This document shows positions 35,998 through 46,000 of a stretch of DNA of 55,047 bases, one piece after another. Position 1 is the stretch's first letter, and each line of letters starts with the position of its first letter. A program made the translations under genes and the position numbers. This stretch comes from Flavobacteriales bacterium (GTDB lineage: Bacteria > Bacteroidota > Bacteroidia > Flavobacteriales_C > GCA-002722245), in NCBI GenBank assembly GCA_023251075.1, contig JAHEZM010000023.1, positions 1 through 55,047 of the forward strand, given 5' to 3'. The notes under the pieces are model-generated. The model was given only the letters and a program-made list of their open reading frames with translations, did not search any database and had not been told where the DNA came from.

Positions 35998-37116
35998 TTA
36001 GTGACTTTCTTCTTCACCTGCTTTTAGAGGTACATTCTGACTAACAAAATCTTCATCATGACCCGGTTTGCTATAGTCGTAAGGCCAACGGTGAACCTCA
36101 GGTAATTTACCTTCCCAGTTACCGTGAATTCTTTCTATTGGAGCAGTCCACTCTAATGTGTTAGAACCCCAAGGATTTTGACTAGATTTTCTTCCTTTGA
36201 AAATGCTATAGAAGAAATTGAAAATAAAAATTAATTGTCCGATTGCCGCCATAATAGCGAAGCAAGTAATAATTACATTGATATTTCCTAAATCTTTAAA
36301 CAACTCATACTCTTCATTAGAAAAATATCTTCTAGGTACACCAGCCAATCCTAAGAAGTGCATTGGGAAGAATACACCATACACTCCAGCGATAGTCATC
36401 CAAAAATGCAAGTATCCCATTTTAGGCAACATAAATCTTCCGTACATTCTAGGAAACCAGTGGTAAACACCAGCGAACATTCCAAAGATAGCACCCGCAC
36501 CCATTACAATGTGGAAGTGACCCACCACGAAATAAGTATCATGGATATTAATATCCAAAGCAGAATCTCCTAAAATCAAACCTGTTAAACCACCAGAGAT
36601 AAATAATGAAACCATCCCCAAAGCGAACATCATTCCTGGAGTCAATCTCAAATTACCTTTCCAAATAGTAGCTAAGTAGTTGAATACTTTAATAGCAGAT
36701 GGAATTGCAATTAATAAAGTAGTAAAAGTAAACACCGTTCCTAAGAAAGGATTCATACCGGTCATAAACATATGGTGACCCCATACGATGAACGATAAGA
36801 AGGCAATTGCCAATACTGATACGATCATTGCTCTGTAACCAAAAATTGGTTTTCTAGAGTTGGTAGAAATAATTTCAGAGATCAATCCTAATGCTGGCAA
36901 TAAGATAATGTAAACCTCTGGGTGACCCAAGAACCAAAATAAGTGTTCAAATAATAATGGAGAACCACCAGTAGCTTCTAAAGGCATACCGCTCACAAAA
37001 ATATCAGATAGATAAAAAGCAGTACCAAAACTTCTATCAAAAATTAGAAGCAATGCACAACTTAATAATACAGGGAAAGACAATACTCCTAAACAGCTGT
37101 GATCAAAAAGCACCAA
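35998..37116 (-). CDS. ctaD: Cytochrome c oxidase subunit I, 3' part of frameshifted gene
   Basis: 372-codon frame; the homologous part starts at LGVLSFPVLLSCALLLIFDRSFG. Upstream residues of this frame (MVLFDHSC) are a frameshift artefact. It carries the catalytic core: FWFLGHPEVYIILLP (CuB His and the His-Tyr crosslink pair), WGHHMFMTGMNP (two more CuB His) and TYFVVGHFHIVMG (heme a3 and heme a His). The last six or seven membrane helices and a charged C-terminal tail follow. It continues the protein encoded at 37089-37811 in the -1 related frame. A single base missing from a T run at 37091-37093 on the minus strand explains the break; adding one T restores ITAV-LGVLSFP. Subunit I reduces oxygen to water and pumps protons. 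Confidence 0.93.
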   Translation of the reverse strand: MVLFDHSCLGVLSFPVLLSCALLLIFDRSFGTAFYLSDIFVSGMPLEATGGSPLLFEHLFWFLGHPEVYIILLPALGLISEIISTNSRKPIFGYRAMIVSVLAIAFLSFIVWGHHMFMTGMNPFLGTVFTFTTLLIAIPSAIKVFNYLATIWKGNLRLTPGMMFALGMVSLFISGGLTGLILGDSALDINIHDTYFVVGHFHIVMGAGAIFGMFAGVYHWFPRMYGRFMLPKMGYLHFWMTIAGVYGVFFPMHFLGLAGVPRRYFSNEEYELFKDLGNINVIITCFAIMAAIGQLIFIFNFFYSIFKGRKSSQNPWGSNTLEWTAPIERIHGNWEGKLPEVHRWPYDYSKPGHDEDFVSQNVPLKAGEEESH

Positions 37117-37811
37117 ATAGTTAATGGCATTTTAGTCATGCTCATTCCTTTAGTTCTTAAGTTGAAAACTGTAACGATATAATTCAAGCTACCCAATAAA
37201 GACGACGCGATAAAGATGGCCATAGAAACCAACCAAAGAGTCATTCCTAATCCTGAACCAGGCATAAAAGCTTCATTAGCACTCAATGGCGGATAAACCG
37301 TCCAACCACCAGAAGCTGGCCCACCTTCCACAAAACAAGAGGCAATCATAATTACACTTGAAAGGAAGAAAAACCAATAAGACAACATGTTCAAGAAACC
37401 GGAGGCCATATCACGAGCACCCAGCTGATACGGAATAAGGAGGTTACTAAAAGTACCACTTAATCCACCTGTTAATACAAAGAATACGATGATTGTACCG
37501 TGAATGGTAACCAAGGCTAAATACATATTTGGATCCAACTGCCCGTCTGGAGCCCATTTATCACCCAAGAAAAAATTTGAGAAAGCAAATTTTTCACCAG
37601 GCCAAGCCAATTGCAAACGGAAGATGATAGACATCCCCATCCCCACTACAGCCATTATAATAGCAGTAATCAAGAATTGTTTTGCGATCATTTTATGATC
37701 CTGAGAAAAAATATACTTTGTAATGAAAGTCTCGTGGTGCTCGTGGTGACCATGGTCGTGCCCGTGATCATCATGCCCGTGTGCTTCATGTCCGTGTTCG
37801 TGTGCTGACAT
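37089..37811 (-). CDS. ctaD: Cytochrome c oxidase subunit I, 5' part of frameshifted gene
   Basis: 240 residues. An unusual His-rich N-terminus (residues 1-27, mostly His/Gly/Asp/Glu) precedes the first helices: IAKQFLITAIIMAVVG, then ALVTIHGTIIVFFVL with a heme a ligand His. Helices follow to SLLGSLNYIVTVFNLRTKGM and PLTIWCFLITAV, where a TAG interrupts. All five or so N-terminal helices are complete. The matching continuation is in the next frame (35998-37116). Together they would give a protein of about 600 residues, normal for Bacteroidota. The gene starts 34 bases after coxB and is the last of the act-cox operon. The break may be a sequencing or assembly error, since loss of subunit I would inactivate the oxidase. 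Confidence 0.93.
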   Translation of the reverse strand: MSAHEHGHEAHGHDDHGHDHGHHEHHETFITKYIFSQDHKMIAKQFLITAIIMAVVGMGMSIIFRLQLAWPGEKFAFSNFFLGDKWAPDGQLDPNMYLALVTIHGTIIVFFVLTGGLSGTFSNLLIPYQLGARDMASGFLNMLSYWFFFLSSVIMIASCFVEGGPASGGWTVYPPLSANEAFMPGSGLGMTLWLVSMAIFIASSLLGSLNYIVTVFNLRTKGMSMTKMPLTIWCFLITAV

Positions 37812-37845
37812 TTTTTATCGTTTTACAAGTTTTAAATCAATTCTA

Positions 37846-39033
37846 TTATTTCAAGCCAATTTCATTAGCAAAAGTTTTTTTAGATGCCATTTTTGCATCA
37901 AATTCTTTTTGCTCTAAAACAACAATTGGTAAGCGCATTTTATAGTGAGATGCACCACAAATCTTGTTACAAATCAACTCATACATTCTAAATGTTTTTC
38001 CTTCTTTAGCCGCTTCAACTTTCATTTCTTCGGCAGTGTAACGAGGTTTGAAAGTAAATACGGTTTTCATTCCCGGTACACAATTCATTTGTGCTCTAAA
38101 ATGAGGAAAGTATGCAGAGTGAATAACGTCTTTAGAACGGAAAGTAAAGTTTACTGTTCTGCCTTTTGGTAACCACAAAGTATCATTCACCAAAACAATA
38201 TCATCTTCAGATGCTTTGAAATTAGCATTTTGTTTAATTAATTTTTTTAATCTTCTTTCGTTTGCTTTCCAAGCAGAAAGTTGAGTTTCAGCATCATCTA
38301 ATTCTTCACACTTACCAATCCAACCAGCTTTATTTACCAAAGAATCCAATTCTTTAACTTTTTTATCTAGTAGCTTAATCGACGCCAGAGTACTGCTCAA
38401 TGCAGAATCTAAAGAAACCTTATGTAATACACCTAAGGTGTTGCTGCTGGTAATTGCAGAGAAATTAGCTTCCCCCAACACATTATCTTTTCCAGAATAT
38501 CTAACCGTCCAATCAAATTGTTTTCCTACCAACTCAACATTAATAGAGTTTTTATCCTCTTTAGGATACATTACTTTGTCCCAAGTAAACAATCCGTAAA
38601 ACACTAACGCAATCAATACAATAGCAGGAATAACAGTCCACAACATCTCTATTTTATTGTTGTGAGGATACCATAAAGCTTTTTGACCTTTCTTTTTGTA
38701 GTATTTAAAAATGAACCCGAAAAGAAATAAGTGAGTAACAAAAAACACAAAAAGAATCAAGTACATCGTAACATAGAAAAGATCATCAATTGCATCACCA
38801 TGTTCAGAAGCAGAAACAGGAAGAATGTATTTTCCCCATCCTACCATTTGCATGATCAAAGTAGCAAATAGAATAAATCCGAAAAGAGCATACAAAAACC
38901 CTTGTGTTTTTATTTCTGAAAGAGAAACATACTCTTCATCTTCTGTAAGTTGTGTTGATAATTCATTTGAGCGCATTACTTTCGCAATCGCTACAATTAC
39001 CAATATTACCGTTATAAGAACCAATAATTCCAT
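37846..39033 (-). CDS. coxB: Cytochrome c oxidase subunit II with an extra helical insertion
   Basis: 395 residues, longer than the usual 300-350. One N-terminal helix, a cytoplasmic stretch, and two membrane helices (GFLYALFGFILFATLIMQ and AIVLIALVFYGLFTW region) precede the periplasmic cupredoxin domain. CuA ligands are present: His in HSAYFPHF, the CNKICGASHYKM block (Cys-x3-Cys, His, Met), and a conserved NCVPGM loop. Between the first cupredoxin strands (DWTVRYSG) and DVIHSAYFPHF lies an insertion of about 75 residues, rich in Lys/Leu/Glu (KLLDKKVKELDSL, ANERRLKKLIKQN), probably a coiled coil. No C-terminal cytochrome c domain is present. It receives electrons from cytochrome c and passes them via CuA to subunit I. 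Confidence 0.93.
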   Translation of the reverse strand: MELLVLITVILVIVAIAKVMRSNELSTQLTEDEEYVSLSEIKTQGFLYALFGFILFATLIMQMVGWGKYILPVSASEHGDAIDDLFYVTMYLILFVFFVTHLFLFGFIFKYYKKKGQKALWYPHNNKIEMLWTVIPAIVLIALVFYGLFTWDKVMYPKEDKNSINVELVGKQFDWTVRYSGKDNVLGEANFSAITSSNTLGVLHKVSLDSALSSTLASIKLLDKKVKELDSLVNKAGWIGKCEELDDAETQLSAWKANERRLKKLIKQNANFKASEDDIVLVNDTLWLPKGRTVNFTFRSKDVIHSAYFPHFRAQMNCVPGMKTVFTFKPRYTAEEMKVEAAKEGKTFRMYELICNKICGASHYKMRLPIVVLEQKEFDAKMASKKTFANEIGLK

Positions 39034-39065
39034 TATCGTATATTTTTAACTTCTACTTTCTTTAA

Positions 39066-40319
39066 TTAATGATATAAATTTTTACTTTCTTCCAAATACG
39101 GGTGATTTTTCACCAATAACGGTCGACCTGCCAATGCTTTCAAAGTAACCAATAAGAAAGCACCCAAGAAGATAAAGAAGAAACCAAATTCAACTAAGCC
39201 AATTTGACCCTCACCTTTCATTGAAGAAGGAATGATTAACAATTGTACATCAATCCAGTGAGTGATGAAAATAATACAACCAATCACCGTGATTAAGCCT
39301 TTTTTCTTCTTAGCATCAGCATCCATTAATCCAACCATTGGAAGAACGAAATTGATCAACATCATACCAAAGAATAAAACTTTATAATCTTGAATTCTTG
39401 CAACGTACGGTGCAACCTCTTCAGGTATATCTGCATACCAGATCAACATGAATTGAGCAAACCACAAGTAAGTCCATAAGAAACTCAATGCAAACATCCA
39501 CTTACTTAAATCGTGTAAATGACCTTTTTTAACCCAAGCCATTTTACCAGTACTTTGTAAATAAACAATTAATACAATGGTAGTAATAATAGAACTTAAC
39601 CAGAAACCGGCAAACACATACCATCCATACAAAGTACTAAACCAATGCACGTCAGTTGACATTAATAAGTCCCAAGCTAAAATCGAAGAACCATAACCAA
39701 ACAACACTAAGAAAATAGCTGCTGAAGTAATATTTTTAAAGTGAATTCTTGTCCCACCTTCTTCATCTTCCAATAAAGAATTCTTTCTGAATTTCGACAT
39801 GAAATAAACGAAGATCAAACCAAAAGCAACTACACGAATCAAGTGAACATAACCATCACCATCACCGAAGTTGAAGTAATTTGATTTGTGAGCAATGATA
39901 TGATCGTAATCCGGATTAACTGTTTTTCCATCAGGTAAAAACTCTTGATAAACCTTAGGATCCATCCAATGGTAAATATGGTGTTGGTGAGCCATTCCTG
40001 CTAAAATAACAATAACAATAATACCCAATCCTATTGGCAACCATTTAGTAACCGCTTCTAAAACCCTTTTGTAAACAATAGTATAAGCAGCTTCAGCAGC
40101 ATACTGAAGAGCCAAGAAAAATAAAGCTCCTAAAGAAATACCAAAGAAAAAGAAACCATTCCCTAATAAATCGGTCCAAATTCTTTGACCTAAACTTAAA
40201 TCTTTATCAATATAAGTGTGGTGACCATCTAGCAATAATCCCAACCCTAAGAAAGCAATACCTGCTACTATTAGAGCGATGATGAATTTTTTTGCGCCTG
40301 ATGAAAATGTATATTCCAT
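39066..40319 (-). CDS. actF: Alternative complex III membrane subunit ActF
   Basis: 417 residues with about ten membrane helices. It belongs with ActC-type NrfD-like quinol-binding subunits, typically annotated as quinol:cytochrome c oxidoreductase quinone-binding subunit 2. Visible features are IIVIVILAGMAHQHHIYHWMDP with several His, VHLIRVVAFGLIF, YGSSILAWDLLMS, WLSSIITTIVLIV and SMKGEGQIGLVEFGFFFIFLGAF. It forms part of the membrane arm of complex III next to ActC. It lies 30 bases after actE and 32 before coxB. Confidence 0.9.
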   Translation of the reverse strand: MEYTFSSGAKKFIIALIVAGIAFLGLGLLLDGHHTYIDKDLSLGQRIWTDLLGNGFFFFGISLGALFFLALQYAAEAAYTIVYKRVLEAVTKWLPIGLGIIVIVILAGMAHQHHIYHWMDPKVYQEFLPDGKTVNPDYDHIIAHKSNYFNFGDGDGYVHLIRVVAFGLIFVYFMSKFRKNSLLEDEEGGTRIHFKNITSAAIFLVLFGYGSSILAWDLLMSTDVHWFSTLYGWYVFAGFWLSSIITTIVLIVYLQSTGKMAWVKKGHLHDLSKWMFALSFLWTYLWFAQFMLIWYADIPEEVAPYVARIQDYKVLFFGMMLINFVLPMVGLMDADAKKKKGLITVIGCIIFITHWIDVQLLIIPSSMKGEGQIGLVEFGFFFIFLGAFLLVTLKALAGRPLLVKNHPYLEESKNLYH

Positions 40320-40349
40320 TTTCTGTTTTTTTTAAAGTCCTAAAATCTA

Positions 40350-41063
40350 TTATTTCACTGGTATTGAATCTACAGGAGCTGCAGAAGAATCTGCAACGGT
40401 CTTGGCAGTCAATTTACCTTGTAATTTTTGTACATAATACACAATCTTCCATCTCTCTGTTTGAGAAATTTGAGATGCATGCGATCCCATATTGCCTTTA
40501 CCATAATGAATAGTATAGAATATTTTCCCTTCCGGAAGATCTTTCAAAGCAGAAGTATAAGAGGGTGGTGCAGGAAACTTATCGTTTTGTACCATTTTAC
40601 CATCACCTTCACCTTTGGCACCATGACAATGGTCACAGAAGATTTCAAATAATTCTTGTCCTTGTTTTACAATACTATCAGAAAAAGGAAGTGGAAGTGG
40701 ATTTTTTAATTCCAATCCAGCTCTTTCATACTCTTCGGTAGATTGACCATAAGGAAAAGGAGTAAAACCAACAGGAACTGTTCCTTTTACAGGCATAAAA
40801 TTAGCATAAGCTTTTTTCAATAAATTAAACTCAGCTATCCTTTCAGTAGAATCCAAATCAGATCTTTCTTCGATTAACCTTTCCATTAAACTTGCCGAAT
40901 CCAAATCACCTTTCTTAATGTAAGTCTCATAAGAAGGAGATCGGTACATGTCGGGCATGTATTCCACACCCGGACTATTCGGGTCGGAAGTACAGGCAAA
41001 TAAAGCAGAAGCAATCATTGTTGCCATACTTAATTTACCAATATATTTAAACATCATATTCAT
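40350..41063 (-). CDS. actE: Alternative complex III monoheme cytochrome c lipoprotein ActE
   Basis: 237 residues from the chosen start MNMMFKYIGK at 41063. The longer frame from 41108 overlaps actD by 32 bases and adds a basic, non-signal tail, so it is rejected. Residues to about 25 form a lipoprotein signal with lipobox ALFAC. An acidic region follows, then a single class I cytochrome c domain with heme site CDHCHGAKGEGDG and a Met-rich NMGSHASQIS segment. It is the peripheral heme subunit expected to take electrons from ActA or pass them to the oxidase. It starts 13 bases after the actD stop. Confidence 0.9.
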   Translation of the reverse strand: MNMMFKYIGKLSMATMIASALFACTSDPNSPGVEYMPDMYRSPSYETYIKKGDLDSASLMERLIEERSDLDSTERIAEFNLLKKAYANFMPVKGTVPVGFTPFPYGQSTEEYERAGLELKNPLPLPFSDSIVKQGQELFEIFCDHCHGAKGEGDGKMVQNDKFPAPPSYTSALKDLPEGKIFYTIHYGKGNMGSHASQISQTERWKIVYYVQKLQGKLTAKTVADSSAAPVDSIPVK

Positions 41064-41076
41064 ATAGTAATGTTCT

Positions 41077-41598
41077 TTACGCCTTTTTCTTATTAATTTC
41101 AATAGCACCAGTTTCTTTCAACAAAGAAATCATTTCCTGTTCTTTGTCTTCATCCACATGAATTTCCATTACAAATTTATCATCTGTAGTTCTAGGATCT
41201 GGATTTTTAGCTTTCATACCTGGAAGCGTTTTATTTCTTAAGAAATAAGTAATTGCCATCCCGTGAGCAGTACAGAATACTGTAAACTCAAACGTTACCG
41301 GAATAAACGCTGGTAAGTTTTGCAATAAATTGAAATTTGGTTTGCCACCAATATTCATAGGCCAATCTACGATCATGAAATACCTCATACCAATTAAGGC
41401 AAGAGACAAACCTGTTAAACCATAAATAAAAGCACAGATAGCCAAACGTGTTTTTCTTACACCAATCACGTCATCAATTCCGTGAATAGGGAAAGGAGAA
41501 AATACATCTTTAACCTGTATTCCTTTTGAAACCACTTTCTTTGCTCCATCGAGCAGAACGTGATCATCATCATACATTGCGTAAATTACAGTACTCAT
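41077..41598 (-). CDS. actD: Alternative complex III membrane subunit ActD (DUF3341)
   Basis: 173 residues. The family start VIYAMYDDDHVLLDGAKKV and PFPIHGIDDVIGVRKTRL are clear, followed by two membrane helices (LAICAFIYGLTGLSLALIG and FIPVTFEFTVFCTAHGMAITYF). The end is acidic and charged with KFVMEIHVDEDKEQEMISLL. ActD is a small structural membrane subunit without cofactors. It lies 32 bases after actC and before actE in the operon. Confidence 0.92.
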   Translation of the reverse strand: MSTVIYAMYDDDHVLLDGAKKVVSKGIQVKDVFSPFPIHGIDDVIGVRKTRLAICAFIYGLTGLSLALIGMRYFMIVDWPMNIGGKPNFNLLQNLPAFIPVTFEFTVFCTAHGMAITYFLRNKTLPGMKAKNPDPRTTDDKFVMEIHVDEDKEQEMISLLKETGAIEINKKKA

Positions 41599-41630
41599 TT
41601 CCTGAATATTTTCTTTTCTTATTAAACTTA

Positions 41631-43052
41631 TTAATGTCCTTTACCGTGTCCTTCAGCAACTGTGATATGCTCTCCAGCACGCAGTTGTTTCAATTGAGCT
41701 TCACCGGTAGTTCTTAAAATTGTTTTCACCTCATTCAATGCCAACACTGGGAATACACGAGCGTACAATAAATACAACACGAAGAAGATACCTAGAGTTC
41801 CCAAGAACAAGCCCATATCTACAATAGTTGGGTGGAATAAATTCCAAGAAGATGGAACATAGTCACGGTGAATTGAAGTAACGATAATTACGAAACGTTC
41901 GAACCACATACCAATATTTACGATAATAGACATGATGAAAGTCAACACTAAATTTCTTCTCCATTTTTTCACCCACATCAACTGTGGAGAAACCACGTTA
42001 CAAGTCATCATTGAAGCGTACGACCACCAGTACCAACCTGTAGCACGGTTCATGAAAGCATAACCTTCATATTCCACACCAGAGTACCAGGAGATGAACA
42101 ACTCCGATAAGTATGCAACACCCACCATTGAACCGGTCAACATGATAATGATGTTCATGTATTCAATATGTTTTACCAAGATATAGTCTTCCAAATGAAG
42201 AACTTTTCTCATCACCAACATCAACGTACAAACCATTGCGAATCCTGAGAATACCGCACCGGCAACGAAGTATGGAGGGAAGATAGTAGTATGCCATCCA
42301 GGAATTACTGAAGTAGCAAAGTCCATAGATACAATAGAGTGAACTGAGAATACCAAAGGAGTAGCTAAACCAGCCAATACCAATGAAACCTCTTCAAAAC
42401 GATTCCAGTGTTTAGCAGAACCCGTCCATCCGAAAGCCAAAATGCTATATGCTTTTTTAGCAGCAGGTTTAACCGCTCTATCTCTGATAGTAGCGAAATC
42501 GGGAATTAAACCAATATACCAGAAAACCAATGATACCGAGAAGTAAGTAGAGATTGCGAATACGTCCCATAACAACGGTGAGTTAAAATTCACCCAAAGA
42601 GAACCGAATTGATTTGGCAAAGGGAAAACCCAGTAAGCCATCCAAATTCTACCCATGTGTAATAAAGGGAACAATGCTGCCATGATAACGGCAAAGATGG
42701 TCATTGCTTCAGCAGAACGGTTAATTGCCATTCTCCAACGTTGACGGAACAATAACAATACGGCAGAGATTAGAGTACCCGCGTGACCGATACCAACCCA
42801 CCAAACGAAGTTAGTAATATCCCAAGCCCAGTCAACCGTTTTGTTCAAACCCCAAACACCGATACCTACACCTACAGTGTAGAAAATACAACCAAGGCCC
42901 CAGGTAGCTAATAAAGCCGCAAGAGTGAACACCGTCCACCACATTTTATTGGCTTTACCTTCTACAGGTGCGCAAACGTCCTCTGTAATCTGGTGATAAG
43001 TTTTATTACCAAGAATTAAGGGCTCTCTGATATCTGCTTCTACGTGATGCAT
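41631..43052 (-). CDS. actC: Alternative complex III quinol-binding subunit ActC (NrfD family)
   Basis: 473 residues with about ten membrane helices, of the NrfD/PsrC type. After a short cytoplasmic N-terminus ([22 protein letters not shown]) come helices with conserved [23 protein letters not shown], the quinol-site region [35 protein letters not shown]-like (here [15 protein letters not shown]), and [19 protein letters not shown]-type (here [11 protein letters not shown]). The C-terminus is His-rich. It binds and oxidises quinol together with the iron-sulfur subunit ActB. It lies 19 bases after actB. Confidence 0.93.
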   Translation of the reverse strand: [473 protein letters not shown]

Positions 43053-43071
43053 TCTTAAAGTATTTTAAAAA

Positions 43072-46000
43072 TTACGCTTCTTTACTATCTAAATTTCTAA
43101 CTTTCGTCATGTAGTAGATATTTGGTTTAACACCAACTTCTTCTAGCATTACATAAGCTCTAGGATCTTTTGACGCATTATGAACATAAGAATTCTTATC
43201 ATTCAAGTCACCGAACTTAATTGCACCAGAAGCACAAGCTTCTGAACAAGCCGTTTCGATAGCACCATCCTGAACAGGAGAACCTGCTTTTTTAGCGTCT
43301 AATTTACCTGATTGAATTCTTTGAACACACATTGAACACTTCTCAATAACCCCTCTTGAACGAACTACCACATCTGGGTTTAATACCATTCTGCCTAAGT
43401 CATCCTGAGCTGGATTTACTTTATTGAAATCTGGATATTGAGTTAAGTTTAATGAGTCGTATTGGAACCAGTTGAAACGACGAACTTTGAAAGGACAGTT
43501 GTTAGCACAGTAACGAGTACCGATACAACGGTTGTAGGCCATTTGGTTCAATCCTTCTTCTGAGTGAGTAGTTGCAGCAACCGGACAAACTGTTTCGCAC
43601 GGAGCGTGGTTACAATGTTGACACATCAATGGTTGGAAAACCACTTGTGGTTCTTCATCTGGAACCTCCGCTTCATGATATTCACCAATTGAGCTTAGTT
43701 GTTCTAGTTGAGTAACTTTTTTATCGGCTACAGTAGAAGAAAAATAACGGTCAATTCTGATCCAGTGCATTTCACGACTTCTGCGAACTTCATCTTTACC
43801 AACGACAGGAATATTGTTTTCACTTTGACAAGCAGTAGCACAAGCACCACAACCAGTACAAGTATTTAAGTCAACCACCATACCCCAACGGTGACCTAAG
43901 TCAATTCCGTGGTCAGCCCATAAATCAAGCTCTTCTGGTTTTCTTTTTTTACCGTATGAATCTTTTAAATATTCTTGTTCGTTGTATCCACCTTCTTCTT
44001 TAGCTTTATCTCCTTGTTTTTTGTATGTTTCCCAAGTGGTTTCATTCACCATCTTTCTACCCATCATAGTATGATGAGTTTGAGTAGTGGCCAAAGGATA
44101 TTTTTTGTCGGTTGCTTTGATGGTCACATCAGCATTATAAATAAAGCTACCATCTTGTTGAACTGTGATTAATTGGAAAGCATTTTCACCGATTTTTTTA
44201 TTCAAATCAAATAAATCGCCACTCCATTCTTCTCTTGAAATACCTTGAGTTACAGATCTTCCGTAACCTAAAGCTATTCCTATTGTTCCTTTTGCCTGGC
44301 CTGGTAAAGGATAAACTGGTAAAGTAAGAGTTACACCATTGGCAGTAACTTCAACCACTTTAGCTGGATATTGCTCACCTAAATACAATTCATTTAAGCC
44401 TTCATATTTAGAACCACCTGCTTTGCTGAATAAATCCAAAGCATCTTGTGGATTCATAGTAACATAGTTGTCCCAGGTTACTTTAGTAATTGGATCTGGT
44501 AATTCATGCAACCAAGGGTTTAAGGCATGACGACCATCACCCATACCTGCCTTCACATATAATTCAACTTCAAATCCTTTAGAGGCTTTGAAAGTTTTAA
44601 TAGCGTCTTCAATATTTACAGAAGAAGAAGCAACCACTGCAGCAGCAGTAATAGCAGCTTCAACTTTTTCAGCTTTTGGAGCTTCTGGTTTTTTAGTATC
44701 AACTACTTCAGCAACTACTGTGCTTAAAGCAGAAGCGCTATAAACACCACTTTCAACTGCAGCATACCATTGAGAAGTAGAAAGGCCCATTGCAGTCCAG
44801 TTCGCCTGAACATAATCAGCATAACTTGTAGCATTTCCTGAAAGAGCCAAGATAGATTCTTGCCATTGACGAGTGCTAAACAACTTATTAATTACTGGTT
44901 GAGCGATATTGTATTGTCCTTTGGTAGGATTGTAATCATTCCAAGATTCCAAATAGTGATTATCGGGTAAAATATAATCAGATACTTCGCCTGTTTCATC
45001 CAATCTGTCACCTAAATAAACTTTCAATTTAACTTTAGAAAGAGCAGCTTTGAAATCACCTTTTCCAGCAATTTTTGAAGGAGAAGAGTAAACAGGATTA
45101 ACACCAGCAATGATAATAGCATCTACAGAACCTGCAGACATTCTATTCACTAAACCAGCGAAATCAGTATCATTTCCTTTACGAATATTCAAAGGATTAT
45201 TGATATCTACAGTAGTACCATAATTTTTTAGTTTTTCATTGATAGCATTCACCACCAATTGAACATTCAAATCATTACTACCTGCGACAACTAATGAACC
45301 ACCATTGCCTGCAGCCAATAACTCAGCAGCAGCTTTTTTCAATTTCTTTTTAGCAGTATCAGTCAATCCAGCAGGAACAGAATTACCACCACCTAATTCT
45401 TTCAATAAGAAAGCAGCGGCGACACCTTGCTCAGAAGGTTTAATAGTACCACGAACATCTGCATTCGATCCCGTTAAAGATAATTTAGATTCAAATTGAA
45501 AATGTTTCGACATCCATTCACCTTCAGGTTTTCTACCTTTAGCGTAATCAGCAGTATATTGATTTGCGTTCAACCAGTTTGCCAAGAAATCGGCACCAAT
45601 TGAAACTATAACTTTAGCTTTATCGAAGTGGTAAGCAGGAACTGCCGATTTACCAAACATTAAATTATTTGCATTTAAAATACCTGCACTAGAGATAGAA
45701 TCGTAAACCACATGCTCAGCACCAGGATATTTAGCAATGAATTCAGCAATAGCTTTTTCAGAAGATGGACTCATTAGAGTACCAGTAAGAACAGCGATTT
45801 TAGAGCTAGTAGCTAATTTTGCAGAGATCTCTCCGTCAACTACCGACCAGTTTAAACCTTTATCCCATTTTCCACCTTTATTTCTTGCAGGAGCTTTAGC
45901 TCTTTTTGCATCGTACAATTCAAGAACAGAAGAGTTTACTCTTGAGTTCAAACCACCTCCCGTAATAGAAGAATTTTTGTTTGACTTGATATGAATCGGA

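Noticed and set aside
37089-37116. Programmed ribosomal frameshifting in coxA
   Set aside because: No slippery heptamer followed by a stable hairpin is evident, and coxA is not known to use frameshifting. A lost T in a homopolymer is simpler.
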